NCBI GenBank assembly: GCA_030922375.1
Contig: JAVEPB010000121.1
Location: 1-37,451, forward strand
DNA length: 37,451 nt
Source of the DNA: a bacterium
GTDB taxonomy: Bacteria > UBA8248
Direction: 5' to 3'
This document shows, piece after piece, positions 15,947 to 24,526 of the stretch. Below the pieces are notes generated by a model that worked only from the letters and a program-made list of their open reading frames with translations, was not told where the DNA came from and searched no databases. A program made the translations under genes and the position numbers. Within the stretch, counting starts at the first letter, position 1. Each line of letters opens with the position of its first letter.

Positions 15947-17350
15947 TCACTTTTTGGGCGGGTTGTGTATGGCGGCGCCGTGCACATCGTGCGCCGCCTC
16001 CATCACAGCTTCCGACAGCGTCGGGTGTGAATGAATGGTTCCGCCGAGATCGGCCGCAGAAATATTGTTTCTAATCGCCACCGCCGCCTCATGAACCAAA
16101 TCGGCCGCGTGAAGGCCGACCACATGAACCCCGAAGATCGAATCGTCCTCCGCATCGGCGATTATCTTCACTTCCCCCGATATCTCGCGCTCGGCATGGG
16201 CCTTCCCCAGCCCCCGCATCTGAAAGCGGCCGATACGCAGGTCGCGGCCTTCGTCCCTGGCCTGCCGCTCGGTGAGGCCGACGACGCCCACCTCGGGATG
16301 GGTGAAGATTCCCGCTGGGATGCCCCGGTAGTCCATGGCGACATCTCCCCCCGTCGCGTTTTCCGCCGCGACGACACCCTCCGCCGACGCCACGTGAGCG
16401 AGCATGAGCCCCCCGATGACATCCCCGGCGGCATAAACTCCCGGCACATTCGTCTCCATCTTGTCGTTCACCGGGACATCGCCCCGCTGGCCGAGCGCAA
16501 CCCCGATTTTGTCGAGACCCAGGTTGTCGGTATTGAAAGTGCGTCCGATGGAAACGAGAACCAGATCCGCCGCGACGGGATCGCCACCCTCGATTCGCGC
16601 GGCCATCTCGCTTCCGCTCGGTTCGACCTTGAGAATTTTCCTGCCGGTGAGGACCTTGATTTTCTGTTTCTTGAGCTCCCGCTCTATCAGCTTGGACACA
16701 TCCTCATCACCCAGGGGAAGCGCCCGGTCGAGCAACTCGACCACCGTAACCTCCACCCCCATCTCCCGGTAAAAGCAGGCGAACTCGCATCCGATCGCGC
16801 CCGCCCCGATGATGAGGAGCCGCTCGGGCAACTCCTTTAGGTGAACCGCCTGATCGCTCGAAATGATTCTCTTCCCGTCGATTGGAAAAGCCGGAATCTG
16901 AGCCGGCCGCGCACCCGTCGAAACAAGAATTTTATCGGCCCGGATTTCCTCCTCGCCGCCTTCCGCTCCCCGGACGCGAATGAGGCCTTTCTCAACTATC
17001 GACGCCTCGCCAGCGAACCGTTCGACCCGGTGAACCTTGAAAAGGCCTTCGATGCCCTTCACCAGGCCCGCCACGATTTTGTCCTTGCGCTCGATCATCT
17101 GACCCAGATCGGCCCTGATCTCCCCGGTAATCTCTATCCCGAAATCTCCGGCCCGCTTGATGCTCCGGTAGACATCGGCCGAGCGAATCAGGCTCTTGGA
17201 AGGAATGCACCCCCAGTTCAGGCAGGTGCCTCCGAGCGCGTCTCGTTCGATGACAATGCATTTCGCCCCCCGCTGGGCCGCGCGAACACCTGCGACATAT
17301 CCCGCCGGCCCCCCTCCAATCACAGCAAAATCGTACGTTGAATCCACCAT
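15947..17350 (-). CDS. lpd: Dihydrolipoyl dehydrogenase (E3)
   Basis: FAD-dependent disulfide oxidoreductase of 467 residues that reoxidises dihydrolipoamide in 2-oxoacid dehydrogenase complexes or the glycine cleavage system, passing electrons to NAD+. FAD-binding VIGGGPAGYVAGVRAAQ is at the N-terminus. The redox disulfide is in GGTCLNWGCIPSK, the NAD-binding motif is IIGAGAIGCEFA, the second FAD motif is VPGVYAAGDV, and the catalytic His/Glu pair is in HSHPTLSEAV. Start ATG at 17350 with GGGGGGAG just upstream; a longer open frame upstream looks non-coding. It is a single gene here. The partial E1 beta gene at the far right end could belong to the same kind of complex but is 20 kb away. Confidence 0.95.
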   Translation of the reverse strand: MVDSTYDFAVIGGGPAGYVAGVRAAQRGAKCIVIERDALGGTCLNWGCIPSKSLIRSADVYRSIKRAGDFGIEITGEIRADLGQMIERKDKIVAGLVKGIEGLFKVHRVERFAGEASIVEKGLIRVRGAEGGEEEIRADKILVSTGARPAQIPAFPIDGKRIISSDQAVHLKELPERLLIIGAGAIGCEFACFYREMGVEVTVVELLDRALPLGDEDVSKLIERELKKQKIKVLTGRKILKVEPSGSEMAARIEGGDPVAADLVLVSIGRTFNTDNLGLDKIGVALGQRGDVPVNDKMETNVPGVYAAGDVIGGLMLAHVASAEGVVAAENATGGDVAMDYRGIPAGIFTHPEVGVVGLTERQARDEGRDLRIGRFQMRGLGKAHAEREISGEVKIIADAEDDSIFGVHVVGLHAADLVHEAAVAIRNNISAADLGGTIHSHPTLSEAVMEAAHDVHGAAIHNPPKK

Positions 17351-17532
17351 GTCTCCCCCCGGGCCTCGGGCCCGAACAACAATAATCAGATGAAATTTTA
17401 ACCGATTCAAGAATACCCCATGGGGCTGAAACAGTCTGCCCTTGGCTTCTATTCCTCTGCAATCGTTGACCAATGGAGTCCGCCCTCTGTAGGATTCCCC
17501 CTCGGTTGCATGTCCCCTGAAAGGAGCAAAAA

Positions 17533-18492
17533 GTGTCAGAGCGCGTACTTATCACCGGAATCACCGGGTTCGTGGGCAGTCACCTGGTCGACTACCTGCT
17601 CACCTTGGATGATGTTGAAATTTTCGGCATGCGGCGGTGGAGAAGCCGCACCGAGCATATCGATCACCTGACTGACAGCGTGAATATCGTCGAGTGCGAT
17701 TTGCGGGACCAGATTTCCGTCAGCCAGGTGTTGATCGATACCCGGCCCACGAAAATTTTCCATCTCGCGGCGCAAAGCTTTGTCCCCACATCCTGGACGG
17801 CACCGGAGGAAAGCCTGCACACCAACATCATCGGAACGCTCCACCTTCTTGAGGGCATCCGCCAGGCGGGAATCGACCCATGGATTCAGGTGGCGGGAAG
17901 CAGCGAAGAATACGGCCTGGTGCACCCCGACGAGGTTCCGATCACGGAGACCAACCCGCTGAGGCCTCTCTCCCCCTACGCCGTGAGCAAGGTTGGAACC
18001 GACCTGCTCGCCTACCAGTTTCACCAGAGCTACGGCTTAAAAGTCGTACGAACCCGCGCATTCAACCACACCGGTCCGCGCAGGGGCGATGTTTTCGTTT
18101 GCAGCGACTTCGCCAAACAGATTGTCCAGGCCGAGAAAGGAAATCGCGAGCCTGTCATTCACGTCGGCAATCTCGAGGCCAAGAGAGACTTCACCGATGT
18201 GCGGGATATCGTGAAAGCATATTGGCTATCCTTGCTCCACGGCGAAGCGGGCGAAGTCTACAATATCGCCTCGGGAACCACCTTGACGATTCGCAAGGTG
18301 CTGGACATGCTCATCGCCCTCTCCGATATCGAAATCGCCACGGAGGAAGACCCGGCGAGAATGCGCCCCTCGGACGTGGAAATTCTTCTGGGCGATTCGT
18401 CGAAATTTCGGGAAGCCACGGGCTGGAAGCAGGAGATTCCCTTCGAGCAAACCTTGCGGGACATACTGGACTACTGGCGAGAGCGTTTGTGA
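17533..18492 (+). CDS. NAD-dependent sugar-nucleotide dehydratase/reductase (GMD/RMD-like SDR)
   Basis: Extended short-chain dehydrogenase of 319 residues acting on nucleotide sugars. The Rossmann motif is ITGITGFVGSHLVDYL, the active-site YxxxK is YAVSK, and FHLAAQSFVP, FNHTGPRRG and NLEAKRDFTDVRD are typical of GDP-mannose 4,6-dehydratase and GDP-4-keto-6-deoxymannose reductase. Length and the GNLEAKRDF segment suit either GMD or RMD. Start GTG at 17533 with AAAGGAG 6 nt upstream. Its TGA overlaps the GTG of a paralogous gene (18489), so the two are cotranslated and probably act in consecutive steps toward a deoxyhexose such as rhamnose for surface polysaccharide. Confidence 0.85.
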   Translation: MSERVLITGITGFVGSHLVDYLLTLDDVEIFGMRRWRSRTEHIDHLTDSVNIVECDLRDQISVSQVLIDTRPTKIFHLAAQSFVPTSWTAPEESLHTNIIGTLHLLEGIRQAGIDPWIQVAGSSEEYGLVHPDEVPITETNPLRPLSPYAVSKVGTDLLAYQFHQSYGLKVVRTRAFNHTGPRRGDVFVCSDFAKQIVQAEKGNREPVIHVGNLEAKRDFTDVRDIVKAYWLSLLHGEAGEVYNIASGTTLTIRKVLDMLIALSDIEIATEEDPARMRPSDVEILLGDSSKFREATGWKQEIPFEQTLRDILDYWRERL

Positions 18493-19442
18493 AAGCCCTG
18501 ATCACGGGCATTGCCGGATTCGCCGGCAGCCATTTGGCCGAGCACCTCCTCGAGCTTGGTTGCGATGTTTCGGGCATCGCTCTCCCGAAAGAATCGCTGG
18601 ATAACCTGAACCGCATATCCGGCCGGGTCACCCTCCACCGGGGAGACCTTCTCGATAAAGGGAAAATCCGGGCCATCGTCTCGGAGGCCCGGCCCGATCG
18701 CGTATTCCACCTGGCGGCGCAAAGTTCGGTCCCCGCCTCGTGGGAGGACCCCGCCCGAACATTCGAAACCAACATCAACACGGGCCTCCATCTTCTTGAA
18801 GCCTGCATGGCCGCAAATAACGAGATTCGGGTCCTGCTCGTCAGTTCGGCGGACATCTACGGAGGTGGCGACCTCTCCGGCCAAATCACGGAAGAATCGC
18901 CGTATGCCCCCAACAATCCCTATGCGGTGAGCAAACTGGCCCTGGACCTCGCCTCCGCCAAAATCGCGGAGGCGAACGGGCTTCACCTCGTCCGGGTGCG
19001 GCCGATGAACCATACCGGACCGCGCCAGGCTACGGGATTTGTCATTCCGGATTTATCCAAGCAAATAGCCGAAATCGAAACCGAAAAGAAAGACCCGGTT
19101 TTAAGGACCGGCAACCTGGAGCCCCGGCGCGATTTCTCGGATGTCAGGGATATTGTCCGGGCCTACGCGGTGGCCGCCGAGAGCGGACACGCTGGAGAGG
19201 CTTATCTCGTCTGCTCGGGCCGAACGAATTCAATCCGCGAGGCTTTGGAGGTACTTCTCTCCTACGCGAAAATTTCGATCACGATCGAGACGGATTCCCA
19301 AAAAAACCGCCCCAGCGAATCCAATGTCGGGTCCGCATCTCACAGCAAATTTACTCAAACGACAGGCTGGCATCCGGAAATTCCCTTCGAGCAGACCTTG
19401 CGGGAGACCCTCGATTACTGGCGGGAAAAGATCGGCCGCTGA
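18489..19442 (+). CDS. Second NAD-dependent sugar-nucleotide SDR (RMD-like), paralogue of the upstream gene
   Basis: 317-residue extended SDR, clearly similar to its upstream neighbour along its whole length: ITGIAGFAGSHLAEHL, FHLAAQSSVPASW, YAVSK, MNHTGPRQ, NLEPRRDFSDVRD, and a shared ending IPFEQTLRETLDYWREK. It fits GDP-6-deoxy-4-keto-mannose reductase best. Start GTG at 18489 overlaps the previous stop (GTGA). In many polysaccharide loci GMD and RMD are adjacent; here both copies look more alike than a usual GMD/RMD pair, which suggests tandem duplication followed by divergence. No glycosyltransferase is nearby. Confidence 0.83.
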   Translation: MKALITGIAGFAGSHLAEHLLELGCDVSGIALPKESLDNLNRISGRVTLHRGDLLDKGKIRAIVSEARPDRVFHLAAQSSVPASWEDPARTFETNINTGLHLLEACMAANNEIRVLLVSSADIYGGGDLSGQITEESPYAPNNPYAVSKLALDLASAKIAEANGLHLVRVRPMNHTGPRQATGFVIPDLSKQIAEIETEKKDPVLRTGNLEPRRDFSDVRDIVRAYAVAAESGHAGEAYLVCSGRTNSIREALEVLLSYAKISITIETDSQKNRPSESNVGSASHSKFTQTTGWHPEIPFEQTLRETLDYWREKIGR

Positions 19443-19610
19443 TCCTATGTCCGTCTGGCGGGAAAAGACGGGGCCCCTGTTCTTCCGGCCACAATGAATA
19501 CCGCGCCGCAATGACCCCCGGGTTTCCCTCCAAACGCCACTTAATTGCTTCGATTTTATGGTAAATATCCCCTTCCAACGCGTGTTTTGAGGCTTTTCCC
19601 CTTTTTTCAC

Positions 19611-19626
19611 CCCCAATATCTGGGGA
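19611..19626 (+). promoter_or_regulatory. NrdR-box-like site 1
   Basis: Imperfect palindrome with core CAATATCTGG, matching the NrdR consensus core CwATATaTwG at 8 of 10 positions. It begins 32 bp upstream of site 2, the three-turn spacing usual for paired NrdR boxes ahead of ribonucleotide reductase genes. NrdR is the ATP-cone repressor that senses dATP/ATP. Confidence 0.55.
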
Positions 19627-19642
19627 AAAAATGTGAACAACC

Positions 19643-19658
19643 CCACATATTGTTGTGG
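19643..19658 (+). promoter_or_regulatory. NrdR-box-like site 2
   Basis: Inverted repeat CCACA-N6-TGTGG whose outer half-sites match the NrdR consensus well, although its central ATAT is shifted. Register with site 1 is 32 bp and with site 3 is 39 bp. It lies just upstream of the TTGACA element. Confidence 0.5.
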
Positions 19659-19675
19659 ATTTTCATAAAAAATTC

Positions 19676-19704
19676 TTGACAACCCCATATCTGGTGCTTT
19701 ATCT
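19676..19704 (+). promoter_or_regulatory. Probable sigma-70 promoter of nrdJ
   Basis: A perfect -35 box TTGACA (19676-19681) is followed, after a 17-bp spacer, by a weak -10 candidate TTATCT (19699-19704). A better-looking -10, TATACT at 19714-19719, lacks a -35 at proper distance. A third NrdR-like site fills the spacer. The resulting 5' leader would be about 230 nt. Confidence 0.5.
19682..19697 (+). promoter_or_regulatory. NrdR-box-like site 3, inside the nrdJ promoter spacer
   Basis: Core CCATATCTGG followed by TG, again close to CwATATaTwG. It lies exactly between the -35 and the -10 candidate, so a bound repressor would block RNA polymerase. Confidence 0.5.
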
Positions 19705-19880
19705 TTATCCCATTATACTATATGTACTTACAGAGACCCCTAGGTTCAGGGTTTTTGTAGGTCGTTTCCTGGTTCCACCGGATGTGCCTGAATTTGGGGT
19801 TGTTATCGGTTTTTGTTGATCGCCGTTTTTGACCCAGGCGATTGAAAAGGAAAGGGAAGGCGAATACAATACGAACAACA

Positions 19881-19937
19881 ATGAGTTTTTTGAATTTCGC
19901 CCGAAATTCAGCCCGAAATTCAAAGGAATTTTTTTAA
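19881..19937 (+). other. Possible 18-codon leader ORF coupled to nrdJ, overlapping a leader hairpin
   Basis: ATG at 19881 opens an 18-residue frame ([18 protein letters not shown]) whose TAA overlaps the nrdJ ATG as TAATG. No good ribosome site precedes it, so it may be fortuitous. The same DNA has GAATTTC (19892-19898) able to pair with either of two GAAATTC copies (19903-19909 or 19915-19921), giving mutually exclusive hairpins just ahead of the nrdJ ribosome site. Confidence 0.25.
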
Positions 19938-22900
19938 TGAAATTTGATCGTCTATTCACCTACTCCGGGGCAGGCCCATACGAGGATATCAATTTCGTCC
20001 CCCGGACTTCCCGAATCATCAACCCGGACGGCACGGTTGTATTTGAGGCTAAGGACATCCTGGTTCCCGAGAACTGGACCCAGGTCGCGGTCGATATCAT
20101 CGCCCAGAAATACTTTCGGAAGGCGGGGGTTCCCGCCAAACTGAAAAAAGTCGCCGAGTACGGCGTGCCCGAGTGGCTCCAGCGCTCCGAGGCCGACGAG
20201 GAGGCCCTCTCCCCGCTCCCCGAGGACGAACGGTTCGGCATGGAGCGGGACGCCCGGCATGTATTTCACCGGATGGCGGGATGCTGGGCCTATTGGGGAT
20301 GGAAACACGACTACTTCGGCGACGGGGAAAACGCCAGGGCCTTCTACGACGAGATCACTTTCATGCTCGCCGGCCAGATAGCCGCGCCCAACTCCCCCCA
20401 ATGGTTTAACACCGGCCTCAACTGGGCCTACGGAATCGAGGGCCCCGCCCAAGGCCACCACTACTGCGACCCGATTACGGGTGAAGTGACCCGATCCAAG
20501 AATGCCTACGAGCGGCCCCAGCCTCACGCCTGCTTCATCCAGTCGGTCAACGACGATCTCGTGAACGAGGGCGGGATCATGGACCTCTGGGTGAGCGAGG
20601 CGCGCATTTTCAAATTCGGTTCGGGGACGGGGTCGAATTTTTCCAACCTGCGGGGCGCGAACGAACCCCTCTCCGGCGGCGGAAGAAGCTCGGGCCTGAT
20701 GAGCTTCCTCAAAATCGGCGACCGCGCCGCCGGCGCCATCAAATCGGGCGGCACCACCCGCCGCGCGGCAAAAATGGTCATCCTCGACGCTGATCATCCG
20801 GACATCGAGGAATTCATCAACTGGAAGGTCCGCGAAGAACAGAAAGTGGCCGCTCTGGTTACGGGCAGCCGGATGTGCAACCGGCACATGAACGCCATCA
20901 TCGCCGCCTGCAACCCCGAGGATCAGGCCGAACTGAACGGCGGACTCTACCTTCTCGAGGAAAATCCCGTCCTCCGCGCCGCGGTCCGCAAGGCCCGAGG
21001 CGCCGGGGTGCCCGACAACTACATTCACCGCGCCCTTCAGCTCGCCAAGCAGGGCTACAAAGAAATCATTTTCGACGAACTCGACACGAACTGGGAGGGC
21101 GAGGGTTACGCCACCGTCGCGGGCCAGAACTCGAACAACACGGTCCGCCTGAAGGACGAGTTCATGAAAGCCGTCGAAGAGGGCGGAACCTGGAATCTCA
21201 TCCAGCGGACGGACGGCGCGGTGGCGAAAGAGCTCGAGGCCAGGGATTTATGGGACCAGATCGGCTACGCGGCCTGGTGCAGCGCGGATCCGGGCCTGCA
21301 ATTCGACACCACCATCAACGACTGGCACACCTGCCCGGCGGACGGCCGAATCAACGCCTCGAACCCTTGCTCGGAGTATATGTTCCTCGACAATACGGCC
21401 TGCAACCTGGCATCGATGAATCTCATGCGATTCCTCGACACCGATACGGGCGGCTTCCGGGTGGACGACTACCGGCACGCCGCCCGGCTCTGGACGACCG
21501 TACTCGAAATTTCCGTTCTGATGGCACAGTTCCCGAGCCGGGACATCGCTCTCAGATCCTACCAGTACCGCACCCTCGGCCTCGGCTATGCGAACCTGGG
21601 CACCCTTCTCATGGTGCTCGGAATTCCTTACGACTCGCCCCAGGCCGAGGCTTGGTGCGGAGCCCTCTCGGCGATCATGACGGGTTGTTCCTACGCGGCG
21701 AGCGCCGAGATCGCATCGGAGATGGGTCCCTTCCCGCGCTATGACATCAACCGGGAGGACATGCTCCGCGTCATCCGGAACCACCGCCGCGCCGCCTACG
21801 GCGTGCCGCCGGCGGAATACGAGGACATCTCCAAGGCCCCGGCCGGCATCGACCCCAACCACTGCCCTCCCTACCTGCTGTCGGCGGCGAGAAAGGCGTG
21901 GGACAGCGCCCTCAACCTGGGCGAGCAATTCGGCTACCGCAACGCGCAGGCCACCGTTATCGCGCCCACGGGCACAATCGGCCTCGTGATGGACTGCGAC
22001 ACCACCGGAATCGAGCCAGACTTCGCTCTGGTGAAATTCAAGAAGCTGGCGGGCGGCGGCTATTTCAAAATCATCAACCAGTCAGTTCCGATCGCCCTGA
22101 GAAGGCTGGGCTACGGCGAGGAGGAAATCAGGGAGATCGTCGCCTACTGCCGGGGCCGGGGAAGCCTCACGAACGCCCCCCACATTAATCCCGAATCGCT
22201 CATCGAAAAGGGATTTACGGAGAAAACCCTCGAATCGGTGGAAGCGGCGCTCGAGGGGGCCTTCGAGCTTCCGTTCGCGTTCAGCAAATATACGCTCGGA
22301 GAGGAATTCTGCCGCGAAAAACTGGGGCTCACCGACGAGCAGCTCGGCGACTGGAGCCTCAACCTCCTCGAAGCCATCGGCTTCACGCCCGGTGAAATCC
22401 GCGAGGCGAACGATTATGTATGCGGGATGATGACAATCGAGGGCGCCCCCCATCTCAAGGAAGAGCATCTCGGGATTTTCGACTGCGCGAACCGGTGCGG
22501 CCGCGAGGGCAAGCGCTACATCAGCCCGATGGCCCATGTGCGGATGATGGCCGGAGCCCAGCCGTTCATCTCCGGCTCGATCAGCAAGACGATCAACCTG
22601 CCCAACGAGGCGACCATCGAGGAGATTCAGGGTCTCTACCACGAGTCCTGGAACCGGGTGACCAAGGCCATCGCTCTCTACCGGGACGGCTCGAAGCTGA
22701 GCCAACCGTTAACGGCGCAGCTTCAGACCGGCCTTTTCGACGAGGAAGAAAGCGACGACAAGGGGGCGGGCGAAAGCCGGCCCGTCCATGTGGCGCAGCA
22801 GATTGTTCGCCGCTACCTGTATCAGGGCCACCGCCGCAAGCTCCCCACCCGGCGGGGCGGTTACACCCAAAAGGCCATCGTCGGCGGCCACAAGGTCTAT

Positions 22901-23566
22901 CTCAGGACCGGCGAATACACCGACGGCAATCTGGGCGAAATCTTCATCGATATGCACAAGGAGGGCGCCGCCTTCCGCAGCCTGATGAACTGCTTCGCCA
23001 TCGCGATATCGCTGGGACTTCAGCACGGTGTGCCGCTCGATGAGTTCGTTGACGCTTTCGTGTTCACGCGCTTCGAGCCGGGCGGCATTGTCGAGGGCAA
23101 CTCCCACATCAAGATGAGCACCTCGCTAATCGACTACATCTTCCGCGAGCTGGCCCTCAGCTACCTGGGGCGCAACGACCTGGCGCAGGTCAAGCCCGAG
23201 GACCTGAGGGGCGACACCATCGGTCGGCCCGAGGACGAAATCCCCGAGTTCGACGCCGAAACCGAGGAAGTGGTCGAAACCCTGGAGGTGGATGTGGACG
23301 TGCCGCGCAGCGATCATCTCCACCTGGGCGACACAGCCGAAAATGGCGCCGAGGCCAAGGAACCCGAGGATTCGGTTTCACCGACGGTGGCCAGCGGCGG
23401 AAGCGCCCGGGCGGGCGTCCAGAACCAGCCGATCGGCGTCCACGAAGAAGCCCGCGCCAAAGGCTACGAGGGCGAGGCCTGCGGCGATTGCGGGCATTTT
23501 ACGCTCGTGCGAAACGGCACATGCCTCAAGTGCATGACTTGCGGCTCGACAAGCGGATGCTCGTAG
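19937..23566 (+). CDS. nrdJ: Adenosylcobalamin-dependent (class II) ribonucleoside-diphosphate reductase
   Basis: Class II ribonucleotide reductase of 1209 residues, the long NrdJ type. It reduces ribonucleotides to deoxyribonucleotides using B12 to generate the thiyl radical, so it works with or without oxygen. Hallmarks: [65 protein letters not shown] (catalytic Cys/Glu region near residue 475), [21 protein letters not shown], a TSCPD domain ([16 protein letters not shown] to [10 protein letters not shown]) and a C-terminal Cys cluster ([20 protein letters not shown]) used for re-reduction. ATG 19937 has AAGGAA 8 nt upstream; a longer open frame to 19829 is rejected. It stands alone behind a promoter with NrdR-like boxes. 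Confidence 0.96.
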   Translation: MKFDRLFTYSGAGPYEDINFVPRTSRIINPDGTVVFEAKDILVPENWTQVAVDIIAQKYFRKAGVPAKLKKVAEYGVPEWLQRSEADEEALSPLPEDERFGMERDARHVFHRMAGCWAYWGWKHDYFGDGENARAFYDEITFMLAGQIAAPNSPQWFNTGLNWAYGIEGPAQGHHYCDPITGEVTRSKNAYERPQPHACFIQSVNDDLVNEGGIMDLWVSEARIFKFGSGTGSNFSNLRGANEPLSGGGRSSGLMSFLKIGDRAAGAIKSGGTTRRAAKMVILDADHPDIEEFINWKVREEQKVAALVTGSRMCNRHMNAIIAACNPEDQAELNGGLYLLEENPVLRAAVRKARGAGVPDNYIHRALQLAKQGYKEIIFDELDTNWEGEGYATVAGQNSNNTVRLKDEFMKAVEEGGTWNLIQRTDGAVAKELEARDLWDQIGYAAWCSADPGLQFDTTINDWHTCPADGRINASNPCSEYMFLDNTACNLASMNLMRFLDTDTGGFRVDDYRHAARLWTTVLEISVLMAQFPSRDIALRSYQYRTLGLGYANLGTLLMVLGIPYDSPQAEAWCGALSAIMTGCSYAASAEIASEMGPFPRYDINREDMLRVIRNHRRAAYGVPPAEYEDISKAPAGIDPNHCPPYLLSAARKAWDSALNLGEQFGYRNAQATVIAPTGTIGLVMDCDTTGIEPDFALVKFKKLAGGGYFKIINQSVPIALRRLGYGEEEIREIVAYCRGRGSLTNAPHINPESLIEKGFTEKTLESVEAALEGAFELPFAFSKYTLGEEFCREKLGLTDEQLGDWSLNLLEAIGFTPGEIREANDYVCGMMTIEGAPHLKEEHLGIFDCANRCGREGKRYISPMAHVRMMAGAQPFISGSISKTINLPNEATIEEIQGLYHESWNRVTKAIALYRDGSKLSQPLTAQLQTGLFDEEESDDKGAGESRPVHVAQQIVRRYLYQGHRRKLPTRRGGYTQKAIVGGHKVYLRTGEYTDGNLGEIFIDMHKEGAAFRSLMNCFAIAISLGLQHGVPLDEFVDAFVFTRFEPGGIVEGNSHIKMSTSLIDYIFRELALSYLGRNDLAQVKPEDLRGDTIGRPEDEIPEFDAETEEVVETLEVDVDVPRSDHLHLGDTAENGAEAKEPEDSVSPTVASGGSARAGVQNQPIGVHEEARAKGYEGEACGDCGHFTLVRNGTCLKCMTCGSTSGCS

Positions 23567-23593
23567 TGGAGGCGCGTGACGACTGAATAATTT

Positions 23594-23962
23594 CCCGTCA
23601 CAGGGGTAACGGGCGGACTCTGTGGCGGGTCGAGGGCCGGTAGGCAGACTTTGGAGGTTTGGCTGCCGGCCCTCCCCAAATACGAATTTCCTGGCGTGGG
23701 GCACACGGGCGGACTCTGCGTCAGGACGAGGGCCGGTAGGCGGACCTTGGAGGTTTGGCTGCCGGCCCTCACCAAAATACGAGTTTCCTGGCGTGGGGCA
23801 CACGGGCGGACTCTGCGCCAGGATGAGGACCGGAAGGCGGACCTAGGAGGTTTGGCTTCCGGTCCTCGCCAAATACGAATTTCCTGTCGCGGGGCACACG
23901 GGCGGACTCTGCGGCAGGATGAGGGCTGGTGGGCGGCCTTGGAGGCTTGCTCGCCAGCCCTC
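23594..23962 (+). repeat. Four tandem 96-97 bp units, each with two covarying hairpins (candidate structured RNA array)
   Basis: Period anchors (CGGGCGGACTCTG) start at 23610, 23706, 23803 and 23899. Hairpin 1 arms: 23594-23601/23622-23629, 23690-23696/23719-23725, 23787-23793/23816-23822, 23883-23889/23912-23918. Hairpin 2 arms (12-13 bp): 23632-23643/23663-23674, 23728-23739/23759-23770, 23825-23836/23856-23867, 23921-23933/23950-23962. The hairpins are always 2 nt apart, and units are joined by a 15-16 nt AAATACGAnTTT-type linker. Substitutions in the arms are mostly paired: in hairpin 2, G-C to A-U and U-G to A-U in unit 3, and C-G to U-A and A-U to G-C in unit 4. Hairpin 1 also covaries. 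The last stem is followed by GCTTTTATT. The hairpin 2 loop keeps GGAGGTTTG in units 1-3. It is not coding on either strand as far as I can tell. Confidence 0.85.
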
Positions 23963-24007
23963 GCTTTTATTCCGGCCCCCTTGCTTTATTTCGCCCTACG
24001 CAGTCGC

Positions 24008-24036
24008 TTGACACCGGCAGGGCGTTGGCCTAATTT
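24008..24036 (+). promoter_or_regulatory. Probable promoter of tRNA-Ala
   Basis: TTGACA at 24008-24013, 17-bp spacer, then TAATTT at 24031-24036. The mature tRNA begins 14 bp after the -10, giving a very short leader, as usual for single tRNA genes. Confidence 0.6.
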
Positions 24037-24049
24037 CGGGCTCCTGTGT

Positions 24050-24125
24050 GGGGGTGTAGCTCAGCTGGGAGAGCGCGTGGATCGCACCCACGAGGTCAGG
24101 GGTTCGAGCCCCCTCACCTCCACCA
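24050..24125 (+). tRNA. tRNA-Ala(CGC)
   Basis: Complete cloverleaf of 76 nt including an encoded CCA. Acceptor GGGGGTG pairs with CACCTCC, and includes the G3-U70 pair that identifies alanine tRNAs. The anticodon stem CGTGG/CCACG encloses the loop ATCGCAC, so the anticodon is CGC, reading GCG. The discriminator base is A and the T arm contains GGTTCGA. Confidence 0.95.
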
Positions 24126-24133
24126 TTGAATTT

Positions 24134-24169
24134 AAAGGGGTTACGGCTAACGTCGTGACCCTTTGTTTT
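24134..24169 (+). terminator. Terminator of tRNA-Ala (first)
   Basis: AAAGGG at 24134-24139 pairs with CCCTTT at 24159-24164, extended inward by TTACG/CGTGA around a bulged G, and is followed by GTTTTG. Confidence 0.55.
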
Positions 24170-24191
24170 GCTTGCTGACGTGATGATGACC

Positions 24192-24227
24192 AAAAACCCC
24201 CGATCCACCCCGGATAGGGGGTTTTTT
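24192..24227 (+). terminator. Strong intrinsic terminator downstream of tRNA-Ala
   Basis: CCCCC (24197-24201) and inner ATCC pair with GGAT and GGGGG (24217-24221), followed by six T. The stem is also preceded by A residues, so it could act in both directions. Confidence 0.8.
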
Positions 24228-24268
24228 CATGGCTCATCCGACATCGGCATCAGGACGCACTAAAAGAA

Positions 24269-24298
24269 CGAGGCCCCCGCCGCCGGGCGGGGGCCTCG
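24269..24298 (-). terminator. Intrinsic terminator for the small minus-strand gene
   Basis: Very GC-rich hairpin (CGAGGCCCCCGCC / GGGCGGGGGCCTCG). Read on the minus strand it is followed by TTCTTTTA, and it lies 21 bp past the stop of the small gene that ends at 24320. Confidence 0.65.
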
Positions 24299-24319
24299 CT
24301 GAATTTCAGTCCGGAGCTA

Positions 24320-24526
24320 TCAGGTCCACCTCGTTCCCTTGGAGGGTGCAAAGCCGCCCTCGCCGTCGCACATCGCTACCTCTACGTCCGTCAGAAAGTC
24401 GGTGGCGGAGGACAGCGCCACGGATACGGGCAGCAGATCCCCTTCCTCCAGATAGGATGTATCTACGGGGATGTGCTCGCGGTTTCGTTCTTGACTCATA
24501 GCTCCTTTAGTCTCTGGGCGACTCAT
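24320..24526 (-). CDS. Small uncharacterised protein (68 residues)
   Basis: I do not recognise this protein. Two ATGs are possible: 24526 (with AGGAAGGG 4-5 nt upstream) and 24499 (with AAAGGAG very close). The product is mostly acidic and soluble, with a hydrophobic middle (GDLLPVSVALSSATDFL) and an end rich in Gly, Ser and Lys (CDGEGGFAPSKGTRW). One cysteine. Support for a real gene: a ribosome site, a strong terminator just downstream, and an AT-rich upstream region. Codon use is less GC-biased in its first third than in neighbouring genes. It shares the AT-rich spacer with the divergent HD-GYP gene. Length and layout would suit a secreted peptide precursor or small regulator, but no partner genes support either. 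Confidence 0.45.
   Translation of the reverse strand: MSRPETKGAMSQERNREHIPVDTSYLEEGDLLPVSVALSSATDFLTDVEVAMCDGEGGFAPSKGTRWT

Noticed and set aside
19705-19936. Cobalamin riboswitch ahead of the B12-dependent nrdJ
   Set aside because: The leader shows none of the conserved B12-box elements and is only moderately structured.
23464-23803. Repeat-containing minus-strand frames across the hairpin array
   Set aside because: The repeated peptides simply follow the 96-97 bp DNA repeat, and substitutions keep base pairing, not protein sequence.
23594-23962. CRISPR array
   Set aside because: Units are nearly identical over their full 96-97 bp with no variable spacers, and no cas genes are present.
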